A stretch of DNA of 64,000 nucleotides from Streptomyces sp. DI166 (GCF_900091315.1 NZ_FLSP01000034.1:16054-80053), one strand, 5' to 3'. Positions 1-11,400 are shown, counted from the first letter of the stretch. A program made the numbers and translations. Notes: generated by a model not told the origin, from the sequence alone.

Positions 1-3000
1 GTCGACTGGTCCACGGGCGCGGTGTCGCTCCTCACCGAGCCGGTCGAGTGGTCGCGCACGGAGGGGCGTCCGCGGCGGGCCGGGGTGTCGTCGTTCGGTA
101 TCAGCGGCACCAACGCGCATGTGGTGCTGGAGGAGGCGCCGGACGCCCCGGCGGGGGATGCGCCGTCCGGCTCACCGGTGTTCGCGGCCGACGGTGTCCT
201 CCCTTGGGTGGTGTCCGGACGCGGTGGCGATGGCCTTGCCGGGCAGGCGGGGCGGTTGGCCGCCTTCGCCGCGGCGGGGGAGTCGGTGCGACCGGTGGAC
301 ATGGCCTGGTCGCTGGCGGCGACCCGCACCGCCTTCGAGAACCGAGCCGTGATCCTGGGCCGCGACACGGACGAACTGCTCCCTGCCCTACGGGAGGTGG
401 CCGCCGGAGCCGAGACTCTGCCGTCTTCCGTCGTACGGGGACGCGCGGCCCAAGGCGTCGACGACGTGGTGTTCGTGTTCCCGGGTCAGGGGGCTCAGTG
501 GGCCGGTATGGGGCGGGAGTTGTGGGATGCCTCGCCGGTGTTCGCGGAGTCGATGGAGGCGTGTGAGCGGGCGCTGGCGCCGTACGTTGAGTGGTCGCTG
601 AGTGATGTCGTGCGCAGTGGGCGCGAGTTGGCGGATGTGGATGTCGTTCAGCCCGTGTCATGGGCTGTGATGGTGTCGCTGGCTGCGGTGTGGCGGGCGT
701 GCGGTGTGCGGCCGTCTGTGGTGGTCGGGCATTCGCAGGGTGAGATTGCTGCTGCTGTGGTGGCGGGTGGTCTGTCGTTGGAGGACGGTGCGCGGGTTGT
801 CGCGCTGCGGTCGAAGGCGATCCGGGCCATCGCGGGGCGCGGGGGCATGGTGTCCGTACCGCTTCCGCTGGAGCAGGTAGAGGAACTCCTGGGCGACCGA
901 GTCGACATCGCCGCCGTCAATGGGCCGTCGTCCGTGGTCGTTGCCGGTGACGCGGACGCGCTGGACCAACTGATGGCCCACTGCGAGGGTGCCGACATCC
1001 GGGCGCGCCGTGTCCCGGTGGACTACGCCTCGCACACCTGGCACGTGGAGGCCATTGAGGACGAACTCGCGAAGGTGTTGGGCCCGGTTGTGCCCCGCAC
1101 CGGTGAGGTACCGTTCTTCTCCACTACCGAGGCCGGACTGATCGACACCGCTCGCCTTGACGGCGGCTACTGGTATCGCAACCTGCGTCAGCGTGTCCGC
1201 TTCGCCGACGCCATCCAGGGGCTCACCGAGCAGGGCCACTCCGCCTTCGTGGAGGTCAGCTCGCATCCCGTCCTCGGCATGGCGGTCCAGGAGACCGCCC
1301 CGGACGCCACGGTCGTAGGCACCCTGCGCCGCAACAAGGGAGGCGCCGACCGCTTCCTGACCTCCCTCGCCGAGGCCTGGGTTCGCGGTATCCCCGTCGA
1401 CTGGACGAAGGTGCTCGCCGGACAGGGCGGCCGTACGGTCCAACTCCCCACCTACGCCTTCCAGCACCGCCGCTACTGGCTGGAGAAGGCCACTCCCGCA
1501 ACCGTGGTAACCGCCTCCGACACCGTGGAGGCGCGTTTCTGGGACGCGGTCGAGCGTGAGGATCTCGAATCCCTTGCCGACGCGCTCCGACTCGAACACC
1601 GTGAACCACTGGCCGAGTTGATGCCCGCCCTCTCGCGGTGGCGCAAGGACGCCGCCGCCCGTTCCGCGGTGGATGAGTGGCGGTACAAGGTCGTCTGGAA
1701 GCCCCTCGGCGGCGAGACGCGGTCCGGCACGCTCGACGGTGACTGGCTGCTCGTCGTCCCCGAGGACGAGGCCGTCGCCGGGACCGAGTTCGTCGCTGCC
1801 GTCGCGGACGCCCTGAGCCGGCACGGCGCCCGCCCGCACACGCTCGCCCTCGGCGCGCGCCACGCCGACCCCGCCGTACTGGAGTCTGCGCTCCAGCAGG
1901 CGCTGCCCGAGTTGGAGACACCCCTCGCGGGTGTGCTCGCCCTCACCGGGCTGGACGACGGTCCGCTGCCCGAGCATCCCGTGCTGACCACCGGTTCCGC
2001 GCTCACCGTGTCGCTGCTCCAAGCGCTGGGCCGGGCCGGAGTGGCCGCGCCGCTGTGGTGCGCCACGCGGGGTGCCGTGGCCGTCGGTGAACAGGAGACG
2101 GCCGCCCGGCCGGAACAGGCGGCCGTGTGGGGTCTGGGCCGGGTCGCCGCGCTGGAGTTCCCGGAGCGCTGGGGTGGCCTGGTGGATCTGCCCGAGCGGC
2201 TGGACGGTCGTACCGGCACCGCCCTGTGCGCCGTACTGTCGGCGCGCGGCGACGGTGTGGAGGACCAGGTCGCCCTGCGCGCCGGGTCCACGTTCGTACG
2301 GCGGCTCATGCCGGCGCCCGTCTCCGCGCCCGCCGTGCGCCGCTGGGCGCCCAACGGCACCGCCCTCGTCACCGGCGGTACCGGTGCGCTCGGCGCGCAC
2401 GTGGCTCGCTGGCTGGCGCGCGGCGGTGCCCAGGACGTGGTGCTGGTCGGACGCCGAGGGGTCACCGATGCCGGGGCGCTGGCGGAGCTGGAGTCAGAAG
2501 TCGCCACGTACGGTACCCGGTTGAGCGTCGTCCCCTGTGACGTTGCCGACCGTGCGGCGCTGGCGGAACTGCTGGACTCCCTGCGCGCCGAGGGCCGTAC
2601 CGTCCGCACCGTCGTGCACGCGGCCGGTGTCGGTGTGCTCGGGGCGCTCGACGGCCTCGGGCTCGCGGAGTTCGCCGAGGTCACCGAGGGCAAGGTGGCC
2701 GGGGTCCGGAACCTCACCGAGATCCTGGACCCCGCCGAGACCGACGCGCTGATCTGCTTCTCCTCCATCTCCGGCATCTGGGGTGTCGCGGAGCACGCGG
2801 CGTATGCCGCCGCCAACGCCACCCTGGACGCCCTCGTCGAACACGCGCGCAGAAACCGTGGGTTGCCCGCCCTCTCCGTGGCGTGGGGTCCCTGGGACGG
2901 CGGCGGCATGATCAGCGAGGAGATGCGCGACCCGCTGCGCCGCCGGGGCATCCCCGTCATCGCTCCCGAACCCGCCATGACGGCCCTCCAGCAGGCGCTG

Positions 3001-3440
3001 GACCACGACGACACCCTGGTGGCCGTCGCGGACGTCGACTGGAACCGGTTCGTCTCCGTCTTCACTGTCGCCCGCTCCGCCCCGCTCATCGCGCACCTCA
3101 AGCCCAAGGCAGTCTCGCCGGATCCCGTCCGCGAGGAGCCCACCGGAAAGGACACGCTCGCCGAGCGGCTGCGCGCCCTGCCGGACGCCGACCGCGACCG
3201 CCATGTGCGGGAACTGGTGCGCGCCGAGGCCGCCGCCGTGCTCGGCCATCCCTCGGCCGACGCCGTCGACGCGGCGTACGCCTTCAAGGAGTTGGGCTTC
3301 GACTCGGTGAGCGCCGTGGAACTGCGCAACCGACTCGCCGCCCGCACCGGCCTGAAGATCGCCACGACCGTCGTCTTCGACCACCCCACACCGCTGGCGC
3401 TCGCCGAGCACCTGAGGCGGCTGGCCCTGGGCGACACCGC
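1..3440 (+). other. PKS1 first visible module: (KS end)-AT(methylmalonyl)-KR(A2)-ACP
   Basis: KS tail 1-130. AT about 466-1480 with active Ser at 733-735 in GHSQG and YASH at 1024-1035. KR about 1675-3050: NADPH loop TGGTGALG near 2370-2395, Trp at 2779, His at 2794, Tyr at 2803. ACP about 3170-3420 with phosphopantetheine Ser at 3304-3306 in GFDSV. Predicted product unit: alpha-methyl, beta-hydroxy. Confidence 0.9.
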
Positions 3441-6400
3441 CCCCGAACCCGTGAGCACGGCTCCATCCGACCGGCCGCTCGACGACGACCCGATCGCCGT
3501 CGTCGCCATGGCCTGCCGCTACCCCGGCGGCGCCAACAGCCCCGAGGAACTGTGGCGGATCGTCACCGCGGGCGAGGACGTGATCACCGGTCTCCCCGCC
3601 GACCGCGGCTGGGACACGGCCCGGCTGTACGACCCCGACCCTGCCCGACCCGGCACCAGTTACGTCCGGCACGGTGGATTCCTCCACGACGCCGGGGACT
3701 TCGACGCGGCCTTCTTCGGTATCTCGCCGCGCGAGGCGAAGGCGATGGACCCGCAGCAGCGGCTGCTGCTGGAGACCTCCTGGGAGGCGTTCGAGCGCGC
3801 CGGCATCGACCCGCGCGGTCTACGGGGCACCCGCACCGGCGTCTTCACCGGCCTCACCGACCAGAACTACGGCACGCTGCTGACCCGCAGCAACGACGGC
3901 ACCGAGGGCTACCTCGTCACCGGCGCCTCCACCGCCGTCGCCTCCGGCCGCGTCTCCTACGTCCTCGGCCTGGAGGGCCCTGCGGTCACCGTCGACACCG
4001 CCTGCTCCTCCTCGCTGGTCGCGCTGCACCTGGCGGTGGGGTCCCTGCGGTCCGGCGAGTGCGAGATGGCGCTCGCGGGGGCCGCGATGGTGATGGCCGA
4101 CCCGGCGCCGTTCGTCGCGTTCAGCCAGCAGCGGGGCCTCGCTCCCGACGGACGCTGCAAGCCCTTCGCCGAGGCCGCCGACGGCTTCGCCCTCGCCGAG
4201 GGCGTCGGCGTCGTCCTGCTGGAGCGCCTGTCCGACGCCCGCCGCAACGGGCACCCGGTCCTGGCGGTGATCCGCGGCTCGGCCGTCAACCAGGACGGCG
4301 CCAGCAACGGCCTCACCGCCCCCAACGGGCCCTCCCAGCAGCGCGTGATCCGCGCCGCCCTCGCCGACGCCCGGGTCACCCCTGCGGACGTCGACGTCGT
4401 CGAGGCCCACGGCACCGGCACCCGGCTCGGCGACCCCATCGAGGCCCAGGCCCTGCTCGCCACGTACGGCCAGGACCGGCCCGAGGACCAGCCCCTGCTG
4501 ATCGGCTCCCTGAAGTCCAACATCGGGCACACACAGACCGCTTCCGGTATGGCGGGCGTGATGAAGATGGTGCTCGCCATGCGGCACGGGCTCGTCCCCG
4601 GCACGCTGCACGTCGACGCGCCGTCCTCCCACGTCGACTGGACGTCGGGCGCTGTATCCGTGGTGACCGACACCGTGGGCTGGCCGGACACGGGGGGCCG
4701 CCCGCGCCGGGCCGGTGTCTCGGCCTTCGGGATCAGCGGGACGAACGCGCATGTGGTGCTGGAGGAGGTGCCCAGTACGCCGGATCCGGAAGATCGGTCG
4801 GAGCCGGTGTTCTTGGCCGGTGGTGTGGTGCCGTGGGTGGTGTCGGGCCGTGGTCAGGAGGGGCTTGCCGGGCAGGCGGGGCGGCTGGCCGAGTTCGCGG
4901 CGGAGGCAGGCGAGGGCATGCGTCCCGTGGACGTGGCCTGGTCCCTGGCCGCCACCCGTACTGCCTTCGAGAACCGTGCGGTTGCCCTTGGTACCGACCT
5001 GAGTGAACTTGCCTCGCGGTTCGGCGAACTGGAGTCGGACGCCGGTGTGGTGCGGGGTGCGGTTGCCGCGGGTGCGGATCGTGTGGTGTTCGTGTTCCCG
5101 GGTCAGGGGGCTCAGTGGGCCGGTATGGGACGGGAGTTGTGGGATGCCTCGCCGGTGTTCGCGGATTCGATGGAGGCGTGTGAGCGGGCGTTGGCCCCGT
5201 ACGTTGAGTGGTCGCTGAGTGATGTCGTGCGCGACGGGCGTGAGCTGTCGGATGTGGATGTCGTTCAGCCCGTGTCGTGGGCTGTGATGGTGTCGCTGGC
5301 TGCGGTGTGGCGGGCGTGCGGTGTGCGGCCGTCGGTCGTGGTCGGGCATTCGCAGGGTGAGATTGCTGCTGCTGTGGTGGCGGGTGGTCTGTCGCTGGAG
5401 GACGGTGCGCGGGTTGTTGCGTTGCGGTCGAAGGCGATCCGGGCCATCGCGGGGCGCGGGGGCATGGTGTCCGTACCGCTTCCGCTGGAGCAGGTGGAAG
5501 CACTGCTAGGCGACCGAGTCGACATCGCCGCCGTCAACGGGCCGTCCTCCGTGGTCGTTGCCGGTGACGCGGATGCCCTCGACGAGCTGATGGCGCACTG
5601 CGAGGGCGCCGACATCCGGGCGCGTCGCATCCCGGTGGATTACGCCTCGCACACCTGGCACGTGGAGGCCATTGAGGACGAACTCGCCAAGGTGTTGGGC
5701 CCGGTTGTGCCCCGCACCGGTGAGGTTCCGTTCTTCTCCACCACCGACGCCGGACTGATCGACACCGCTCGCCTTGACGGCGGCTACTGGTATCGCAACC
5801 TGCGTCAGCGCGTTCGCTTCGCCGACGCCATCCAGGGGCTCACCGAGCAGGGTCACTCGGCGTTCGTGGAGGTCAGCTCGCATCCCGTCCTCGGCATGGC
5901 GGTCCAGGAGACCGCCCCGGACGCCACGGTCGTAGGCACCCTGCGCCGCAACAAGGGAGGCGCCGACCGGTTCCTGACCTCCCTGGCCGAGGCCTGGGTT
6001 CGCGGTATCCCCGTCGACTGGACGAGGGTGCTCGCCGGACAGGGCGGCCGTACGGTCCAACTGCCCACCTACGCCTTCCAGCACCGCCGCTACTGGCTCG
6101 ACGTGCCCGAGGCCGCCCCGGCGTCCGGCGCCCCCGGCGACGACGTGGACGCCCGTTTCTGGGAGGCCGTCGAGCGGGAGGACCTGGAGGCGTTGGCCGA
6201 GGCGCTCGACCTCGCTCCCGATCGGCGCGAGACGCTGGGGGCCGCGGAACCGGTACTGCCCGTACTGGCCGAGTGGCGCCGGCGCCGGCGGGAGAGCTCG
6301 ACGCTGGACTCCTGGCGCTACACGGTGACTTGGCAGCCTGCCGACGGCCGACCGGGTGCCCTGCCCTCGCACTGGCTGGCAGTCGTGCCGAGCGACGGCT

Positions 6401-8349
6401 CCCACACCGGCGAGCTGATCGAGCGGTTGCGCGGACGTGCGGACGTGGAGAGTGTCACCACCGTCCACTTCGACCTGGAGCGAGACGACCGCTCCGCCCT
6501 GGCCGAGCGGTTGCGGGAGGCGCTGGAGCGCGTTCCGGGCATCGGCGCCGTACTCAACCTCCTGCCGTTCGACCCGGAGGACGCACCGTCGGACGGCGAG
6601 GTTCTGCCCCGTCCCGTCACCGCCACCGTGCTGCTCATGCAGTCCCTGACGGACACCGGAGCGCGACTGCCGCTGTGGACCGTCACCCGGGGCGCGGTAG
6701 GGGTGACCGGGACGTCGTCCGACGGTGGACCCGCGCCGGAGCAGGCGGCCGTCTGGGGCCTGGGCCGGGTCTTCGGTCTGGAACACCCCCTCTGCTGGGG
6801 TGGACTCGTAGACCTCCCGCCGTCCCCGTACGCGGAAGACGGCGCGAAACTGTGGGACCGGCTCTTCGTCGCCCTGACCGGTGCCGACGACGAGGACCAG
6901 TTCGCCGTCCGTGCCGAAGGCCTGTACGTACGCCGCATGATCCGCAAGCCCGCCGGTCCGGACTCCGGGAGTGGTGAGGGCCGTACGGTCCGGTTCGCCG
7001 GTACGACGCTCGTCACCGGCGGCACCGGTGCCCTCGGCGCGCACCTCGCGCGACGGCTCGCCGCGACCGGCGCCGAACATCTGCTGCTGGTCAGCCGGAG
7101 GGGGCCCGACGCGCCCGGTGCGCTCGAACTGGAGGCGGAACTCACCGCGCTGGGCGCCCAGGTGACCATCGCGGCCTGTGACATCAGCGACCGGGACGCG
7201 CTGGCCAAGGTGCTCGCCGACGTACCGGGGAACGCGCCCGTCAACGCCGTCGTCCACGCGGCAGGTCTGGAGCCCCCGGCCGTCGGTGTGGAGGACACCG
7301 GCCTCGACGCGTTGCGCGCCGTGGCGGAGGCGAAGATCGCCGGCGCCGTCCATCTGGACGCGTTGCTCGCGGACCGGCCGTTGGAAGCATTCGTGCTGTT
7401 CTCCTCCGGCGCGGGCGTGTGGGGCGACGGCGGGCACGCCGGGTACGCGGCGGCCAACGCATACCTCGACGCGTTCGCCGAGTGGCGCCGCTCCCGCGGC
7501 CTGGTCGCCACGTCCATCGCCTGGGGCGCCTGGGCGGGCGGCGGCATGGTCGACGACGCCGAGAGTGACCGGCTGCGCGGCTACGGCGTGCCCACCATGG
7601 ACCCGGAGGTGGCCGTCGGCGCCGTACAGCAGGCCCTCGACCGTGACGAGACGTTCCTTGTCGTGGCCGACGTGCTGTGGGACCGGTTCGCGGCGACCTA
7701 CTCGGCCGCCCGGCGCCGCCGCCTGTTCGACGAGATCCCCGAGGTGCGCCGCGCGGCCGCCCGGGGCCACGAAGGGTCCGAGGACGCGGCGGCGGACGGC
7801 GGTTCGACGGGGGCGTTCGCCGAGCGGCTGGCCGGAGTGGGGCGCGTCGAACAGGAGCGCGTGGTGCTCCAGTTGGTCCGCACCCAGGTCGCCGCGGTCC
7901 TCGGCCATGACGGCACCGCCGCGATCAGCCCCTCGCACGCCTTCCGCGACCTCGGGTTCGACTCGCTGACCGCCGTCGAACTGCGCAACCGGCTGAAGGA
8001 CGCGACCGGCCTCGCGCTGCCCGCCACGCTGGTCTTCGACCACCCCACCCCGGCAGCCCTCGCCGGACGACTGCTCACCGAACTGGCCCCGGACGCCGGG
8101 CAGTCGAGCGACAGTGAGCCGTCGGCGCTGGACGACCTGGAGGCCCAGGTGGCCGCACTCGATCCTGCCGACGCGGCGGCCCGTGACCGTATCGCCTCCC
8201 GGCTCCAGGCGCTGCTGTGGCGGCTGTCCGACAGCCCGGCGGACGCCGCGGCAGCGGCGAGCGACGGGAGTGACGACGACGCACTGCTCCAAGCCGTGTC
8301 CGACGACGAGATGTTCGACCTGATCGACCGGGAACTCGGCCTCAACTAG
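1..8349 (+). CDS. Modular type I PKS, 5'-truncated by window edge (PKS1)
   Basis: Cytoplasmic multidomain enzyme extending a polyketide on ACP-bound thioesters. Only the last ~45 residues of the first KS are present (ending in the usual NAHVVLEE), followed by AT-KR-ACP and a complete KS-AT-KR-ACP module. The reading frame is open from base 1, so the true start is upstream. Both ATs carry GHSQG and YASH, the methylmalonyl-CoA signature. Both KRs lack an LDD motif and have Trp eight and His three residues before the catalytic Tyr, the A2-type fingerprint. After the last ACP come ~80 residues with a helical linker and an acidic end (SDDEMFDLIDRELG), a C-terminal docking domain rather than a thioesterase. 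It therefore hands its chain to another protein, most simply PKS2, 98 bp downstream on the same strand. Confidence 0.97.
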   Translation, partial: VDWSTGAVSLLTEPVEWSRTEGRPRRAGVSSFGISGTNAHVVLEEAPDAPAGDAPSGSPVFAADGVLPWVVSGRGGDGLAGQAGRLAAFAAAGESVRPVDMAWSLAATRTAFENRAVILGRDTDELLPALREVAAGAETLPSSVVRGRAAQGVDDVVFVFPGQGAQWAGMGRELWDASPVFAESMEACERALAPYVEWSLSDVVRSGRELADVDVVQPVSWAVMVSLAAVWRACGVRPSVVVGHSQGEIAAAVVAGGLSLEDGARVVALRSKAIRAIAGRGGMVSVPLPLEQVEELLGDRVDIAAVNGPSSVVVAGDADALDQLMAHCEGADIRARRVPVDYASHTWHVEAIEDELAKVLGPVVPRTGEVPFFSTTEAGLIDTARLDGGYWYRNLRQRVRFADAIQGLTEQGHSAFVEVSSHPVLGMAVQETAPDATVVGTLRRNKGGADRFLTSLAEAWVRGIPVDWTKVLAGQGGRTVQLPTYAFQHRRYWLEKATPATVVTASDTVEARFWDAVEREDLESLADALRLEHREPLAELMPALSRWRKDAAARSAVDEWRYKVVWKPLGGETRSGTLDGDWLLVVPEDEAVAGTEFVAAVADALSRHGARPHTLALGARHADPAVLESALQQALPELETPLAGVLALTGLDDGPLPEHPVLTTGSALTVSLLQALGRAGVAAPLWCATRGAVAVGEQETAARPEQAAVWGLGRVAALEFPERWGGLVDLPERLDGRTGTALCAVLSARGDGVEDQVALRAGSTFVRRLMPAPVSAPAVRRWAPNGTALVTGGTGALGAHVARWLARGGAQDVVLVGRRGVTDAGALAELESEVATYGTRLSVVPCDVADRAALAELLDSLRAEGRTVRTVVHAAGVGVLGALDGLGLAEFAEVTEGKVAGVRNLTEILDPAETDALICFSSISGIWGVAEHAAYAAANATLDALVEHARRNRGLPALSVAWGPWDGGGMISEEMRDPLRRRGIPVIAPEPAMTALQQALDHDDTLVAVADVDWNRFVSVFTVARSAPLIAHLKPKAVSPDPVREEPTGKDTLAERLRALPDADRDRHVRELVRAEAAAVLGHPSADAVDAAYAFKELGFDSVSAVELRNRLAARTGLKIATTVVFDHPTPLALAEHLRRLALGDTAPEPVSTAPSDRPLDDDPIAVVAMACRYPGGANSPEELWRIVTAGEDVITGLPADRGWDTARLYDPDPARPGTSYVRHGGFLHDAGDFDAAFFGISPREAKAMDPQQRLLLETSWEAFERAGIDPRGLRGTRTGVFTGLTDQNYGTLLTRSNDGTEGYLVTGASTAVASGRVSYVLGLEGPAVTVDTACSSSLVALHLAVGSLRSGECEMALAGAAMVMADPAPFVAFSQQRGLAPDGRCKPFAEAADGFALAEGVGVVLLERLSDARRNGHPVLAVIRGSAVNQDGASNGLTAPNGPSQQRVIRAALADARVTPADVDVVEAHGTGTRLGDPIEAQALLATYGQDRPEDQPLLIGSLKSNIGHTQTASGMAGVMKMVLAMRHGLVPGTLHVDAPSSHVDWTSGAVSVVTDTVGWPDTGGRPRRAGVSAFGISGTNAHVVLEEVPSTPDPEDRSEPVFLAGGVVPWVVSGRGQEGLAGQAGRLAEFAAEAGEGMRPVDVAWSLAATRTAFENRAVALGTDLSELASRFGELESDAGVVRGAVAAGADRVVFVFPGQGAQWAGMGRELWDASPVFADSMEACERALAPYVEWSLSDVVRDGRELSDVDVVQPVSWAVMVSLAAVWRACGVRPSVVVGHSQGEIAAAVVAGGLSLEDGARVVALRSKAIRAIAGRGGMVSVPLPLEQVEALLGDRVDIAAVNGPSSVVVAGDADALDELMAHCEGADIRARRIPVDYASHTWHVEAIEDELAKVLGPVVPRTGEVPFFSTTDAGLIDTARLDGGYWYRNLRQRVRFADAIQGLTEQGHSAFVEVSSHPVLGMAVQETAPDATVVGTLRRNKGGADRFLTSLAEAWVRGIPVDWTRVLAGQGGRTVQLPTYAFQHRRYWLDVPEAAPASGAPGDDVDARFWEAVEREDLEALAEALDLAPDRRETLGAAEPVLPVLAEWRRRRRESSTLDSWRYTVTWQPADGRPGALPSHWLAVVPSDGSHTGELIERLRGRADVESVTTVHFDLERDDRSALAERLREALERVPGIGAVLNLLPFDPEDAPSDGEVLPRPVTATVLLMQSLTDTGARLPLWTVTRGAVGVTGTSSDGGPAPEQAAVWGLGRVFGLEHPLCWGGLVDLPPSPYAEDGAKLWDRLFVALTGADDEDQFAVRAEGLYVRRMIRKPAGPDSGSGEGRTVRFAGTTLVTGGTGALGAHLARRLAATGAEHLLLVSRRGPDAPGALELEAELTALGAQVTIAACDISDRDALAKVLADVPGNAPVNAVVHAAGLEPPAVGVEDTGLDALRAVAEAKIAGAVHLDALLADRPLEAFVLFSSGAGVWGDGGHAGYAAANAYLDAFAEWRRSRGLVATSIAWGAWAGGGMVDDAESDRLRGYGVPTMDPEVAVGAVQQALDRDETFLVVADVLWDRFAATYSAARRRRLFDEIPEVRRAAARGHEGSEDAAADGGSTGAFAERLAGVGRVEQERVVLQLVRTQVAAVLGHDGTAAISPSHAFRDLGFDSLTAVELRNRLKDATGLALPATLVFDHPTPAALAGRLLTELAPDAGQSSDSEPSALDDLEAQVAALDPADAAARDRIASRLQALLWRLSDSPADAAAAASDGSDDDALLQAVSDDEMFDLIDRELGLN
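466..1480 (+). repeat. Near-identical methylmalonyl AT repeat, copy 1 of 4
   Basis: The AT-coding DNA is almost identical in four places: about 466-1480, 5080-6095, 10170-11190 and 14845-15870. Long stretches match base for base, including synonymous positions, for example the segment after the GQGAQ codons and the run GTGGTGGCGGGTGG after GHSQG. This local sequence is richer in G/T at third positions than the flanking KS and KR DNA. The pattern fits recent duplication or gene conversion of the AT block. Confidence 0.85.
3487..8090 (+). other. PKS1 second module: KS-AT(methylmalonyl)-KR(A2)-ACP
   Basis: KS about 3487-4770 with active Cys at 4003-4005 (DTACSSS) and HGTGT. AT about 5080-6095 with GHSQG and YASH. 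KR about 6310-7640 with Trp at 7420, His at 7435 and Tyr at 7444. ACP about 7850-8085 with Ser at 7963-7965. No DH or ER is present between AT and KR. Predicted unit: alpha-methyl, beta-hydroxy. Confidence 0.92.
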
Positions 8350-8447
8350 GACCGGCCGCCGCCCACCACCCGCACCCACGCACCCCACCTGCCCGTTGCC
8401 GACGCCGTACGGGTGACTCCAAGCCTTCGGGCCTGCTCTAGGGACTG

Positions 8448-11400
8448 ATGACGCCAATGGCTAACGAGGACAAACTCCGCGACTACCTCAAGCTGGTCAC
8501 GACCGACCTGCGGCAGACCCGCCGGCGCCTCCAGGAAGTGGAGTCCCGCCAGCAGGAGCCCATCGCCATCGTCTCGATGAGCTGCCGCTTCCCCGGGAGC
8601 GCCCACACCCCCGAGGACTTCTGGGAGCTGCTCGTCGAGGGCGTCGACACCGTCTCGGAGCTGCCCGCCGGCCGAGGCTGGGACCTGGAGAACCTGTACC
8701 ACCCCGACCCCGAGCACCAAGGCACCACCTACACCCGCTCCGGGGCCTTCCTGTACGACGCCGCCGACTTCGACCCCGCGTTCTTCGGTATCTCGCCGCG
8801 CGAGGCCACCACGATGGACCCCCAGCAGCGGCTGCTGCTGGAGACGTCCTGGGAGGCGCTGGAGCGGGCCGGCATCGACCCGGGCACGCTGCGCGGCGAG
8901 CAGGCCGGGGTCTTCGTCGGCAGCAGCGACCAGGGGTACGGGGCCGCCGCCGCGCAGGCCCGCGACCGGGTCGAGGGCCACATGCTGACGGGCGGCGCCG
9001 GTGCCGTGCTCTCCGGGCGCATCGCCTACACCCTCGGCCTTGAGGGGCCCGCCGTCACCGTCGACACCATGTGCTCCTCGTCCCTGGTGGCGCTGCACCT
9101 CGCCGTGCAGGCCCTGCGCCAGGACGAGTGCCGACTCGCCCTCGCCGCGGGCGCCACCGTCATGGCCACGCCCCGCAACTTCGTCGAGTTCAGCCGACAG
9201 CGCGGACTGGCGCCGGACGGGCGCTGCAAGCCGTTCGCCGCGGGCGCCGACGGCACCGGCTGGGGTGAGGGCGTCGGCGTACTGCTGCTGGAGCGCCTGT
9301 CCGACGCGCGCCGCAACGGCCATCCCGTCCTCGCCGTGATCCGCGGCTCCGCCATCAACCAGGACGGCGCCTCCAACGGCCTCACCGCCCCCAACGGCCC
9401 CTCCCAGGAACGCGTCATCCGCGCCGCCCTCGCCAACGCCCGGCTCACCCCCGACCTGGTGGACGCCCTGGAGGCCCACGGCACCGGCACCACCCTCGGC
9501 GACCCCATCGAGGCCCAGGCCGTACTCGCCACCTACGGCCGGGACCGGCCCGCGGACCACCCCCTGTGGATGGGCTCACTGAAGGCCAACATCGGGCACC
9601 TCCAGGCGAGTTCCGGAGTCGCGGGCGTCATCAAGATGGTCATGGCCATGCGCCACGGCGTCCTGCCCAGACTCCTCCACCTGGACGAACCGACCCCCCA
9701 CGTCGACTGGTCCTCCGGAGCCGTCGCGCTCCCCACCGACAACCAGCCCTGGCCCGAGACCAGCCGCCCGCGCCGCGCCGGTGTCTCCTCCTTCGGCGGC
9801 AGCGGTACGAACGCCCACGTGGTGCTGGAGGAGGCGCCGGAAGCTCCGGAGCCGGAGGCCGCGCCCGAGCCGGAGCCGGTGTTCGCGGCCGGTGGTGTGG
9901 TGCCGTGGGTGGTGTCGGGCCGGGGCCAGGAAGGGCTTGCCGGACAGGCGGGGCGGCTGGCCGCCTTCGCCTCGGAGGCCGGCGAGGGCATACGGCCCGT
10001 GGACGTGGCCTGGTCCCTGGCCGCCACCCGCGCCGCCCTGGAGCACCGGGCCGTCGCCCTCGGCACCGGGCACACCGAACTCGGCGGCATCCTGCACACC
10101 TTGGCCGCCCAGGGCGGTACGGCCCCCGGTGTCGTCACCGGCTCCTTCGACGCCGAACCCGACGGCGTCGCCTTCGTGTTCCCGGGGCAGGGGGCTCAGT
10201 GGGCCGGTATGGGGCGGGAGTTGTGGGATGCCTCGCCGGTGTTCGCGGAGTCGATGGAGGCGTGCGAGCGGGCGCTGGCGCCGCATGTTGAGTGGTCGCT
10301 GAGTGATGTCGTGCGCGACGGGCGTGAGCTGTCGGATGTGGATGTCGTTCAGCCCGTGTCATGGGCTGTGATGGTGTCCCTCGCGGCTGTCTGGCAGGCG
10401 TGCGGTGTGCGGCCGTCGGTCGTGGTCGGGCATTCGCAGGGTGAGATTGCTGCTGCTGTGGTGGCGGGTGGTCTGTCGTTGGAGGACGGTGCGCGGGTTG
10501 TTGCGTTGCGGTCGAAGGCGATCCGGGCCATCGCGGGGCGCGGGGGCATGGTGTCCGTACCGCTTCCGCTGGAGCAGGTAGAGGAACTCCTGGGCGACCG
10601 AGTCGACATCGCCGCCGTCAATGGGCCGTCGTCCGTGGTCGTTGCCGGTGACGCGGACGCCCTCGACGAGCTGATGGCGCACTGCGAGGGCGCCGATATC
10701 CGGGCGCGTCGTATCCCGGTGGATTACGCGTCGCACACCTGGCACGTGGAGGCCATCGAGAATGAACTGGCCCGGGTTCTGGGCCCGGTTGTGCCCCGGA
10801 CCGGTGAGGTTCCGTTCTTCTCCACCACCGAGGCCGAGCTGATCGACACCGCTCGCCTCGACGGCGGCTACTGGTACCGCAACCTGCGCCAGCGCGTTCG
10901 CTTCGCCGACGCCATCCAGGGCCTGGTCGACGAGGGCTACTCCGCCTTCGTAGAGGTCAGCTCTCACCCGGTACTCGGCATGCCGGTGCAGGAGACCGCC
11001 CCGGACGCCACGGTCGTAGGCACCCTGCGCCGCGACGACGGCGGCACCGCCCGCTTCCTCACCTCCCTCGCCGAGGCCTGGGTGCGCGGCATCCCGGTCG
11101 ACTGGACGAAGGTGCTCGCCGGACAGGGCGGCCGTACCGTCGAACTGCCCACGTACGCCTTCCAGCACCGCCCCTACTGGTTCGACACCAGCGCACCCCA
11201 GGCCCTCACCGCAGGTGCTGCCGCCGAGGACCCGGTGGACGCCGACTTCTGGGCGGCCGTCGAGGAGCAGGACCTGGGGGCGCTGTCTCGGACGATCGAT
11301 GCCGCCGGGGAGGAGGAGCAGGAGGCGCTGGAGCGGGCGCTGCCCGTGCTGTCAGCCTGGCGTCGCGGGCGCCGGGCCACCGCGACCATCGACTCCTGGC

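Noticed and set aside
8110..8346. Thioesterase at the ends of PKS1, PKS2 or PKS3
   Set aside because: After the last ACP each protein has only about 80-100 residues with helical, acidic docking features and no GxSxG hydrolase motif.
8350..8447. Possible promoter between PKS1 and PKS2
   Set aside because: No convincing -10/-35 pair or operator; the short gap and same orientation fit one transcript.
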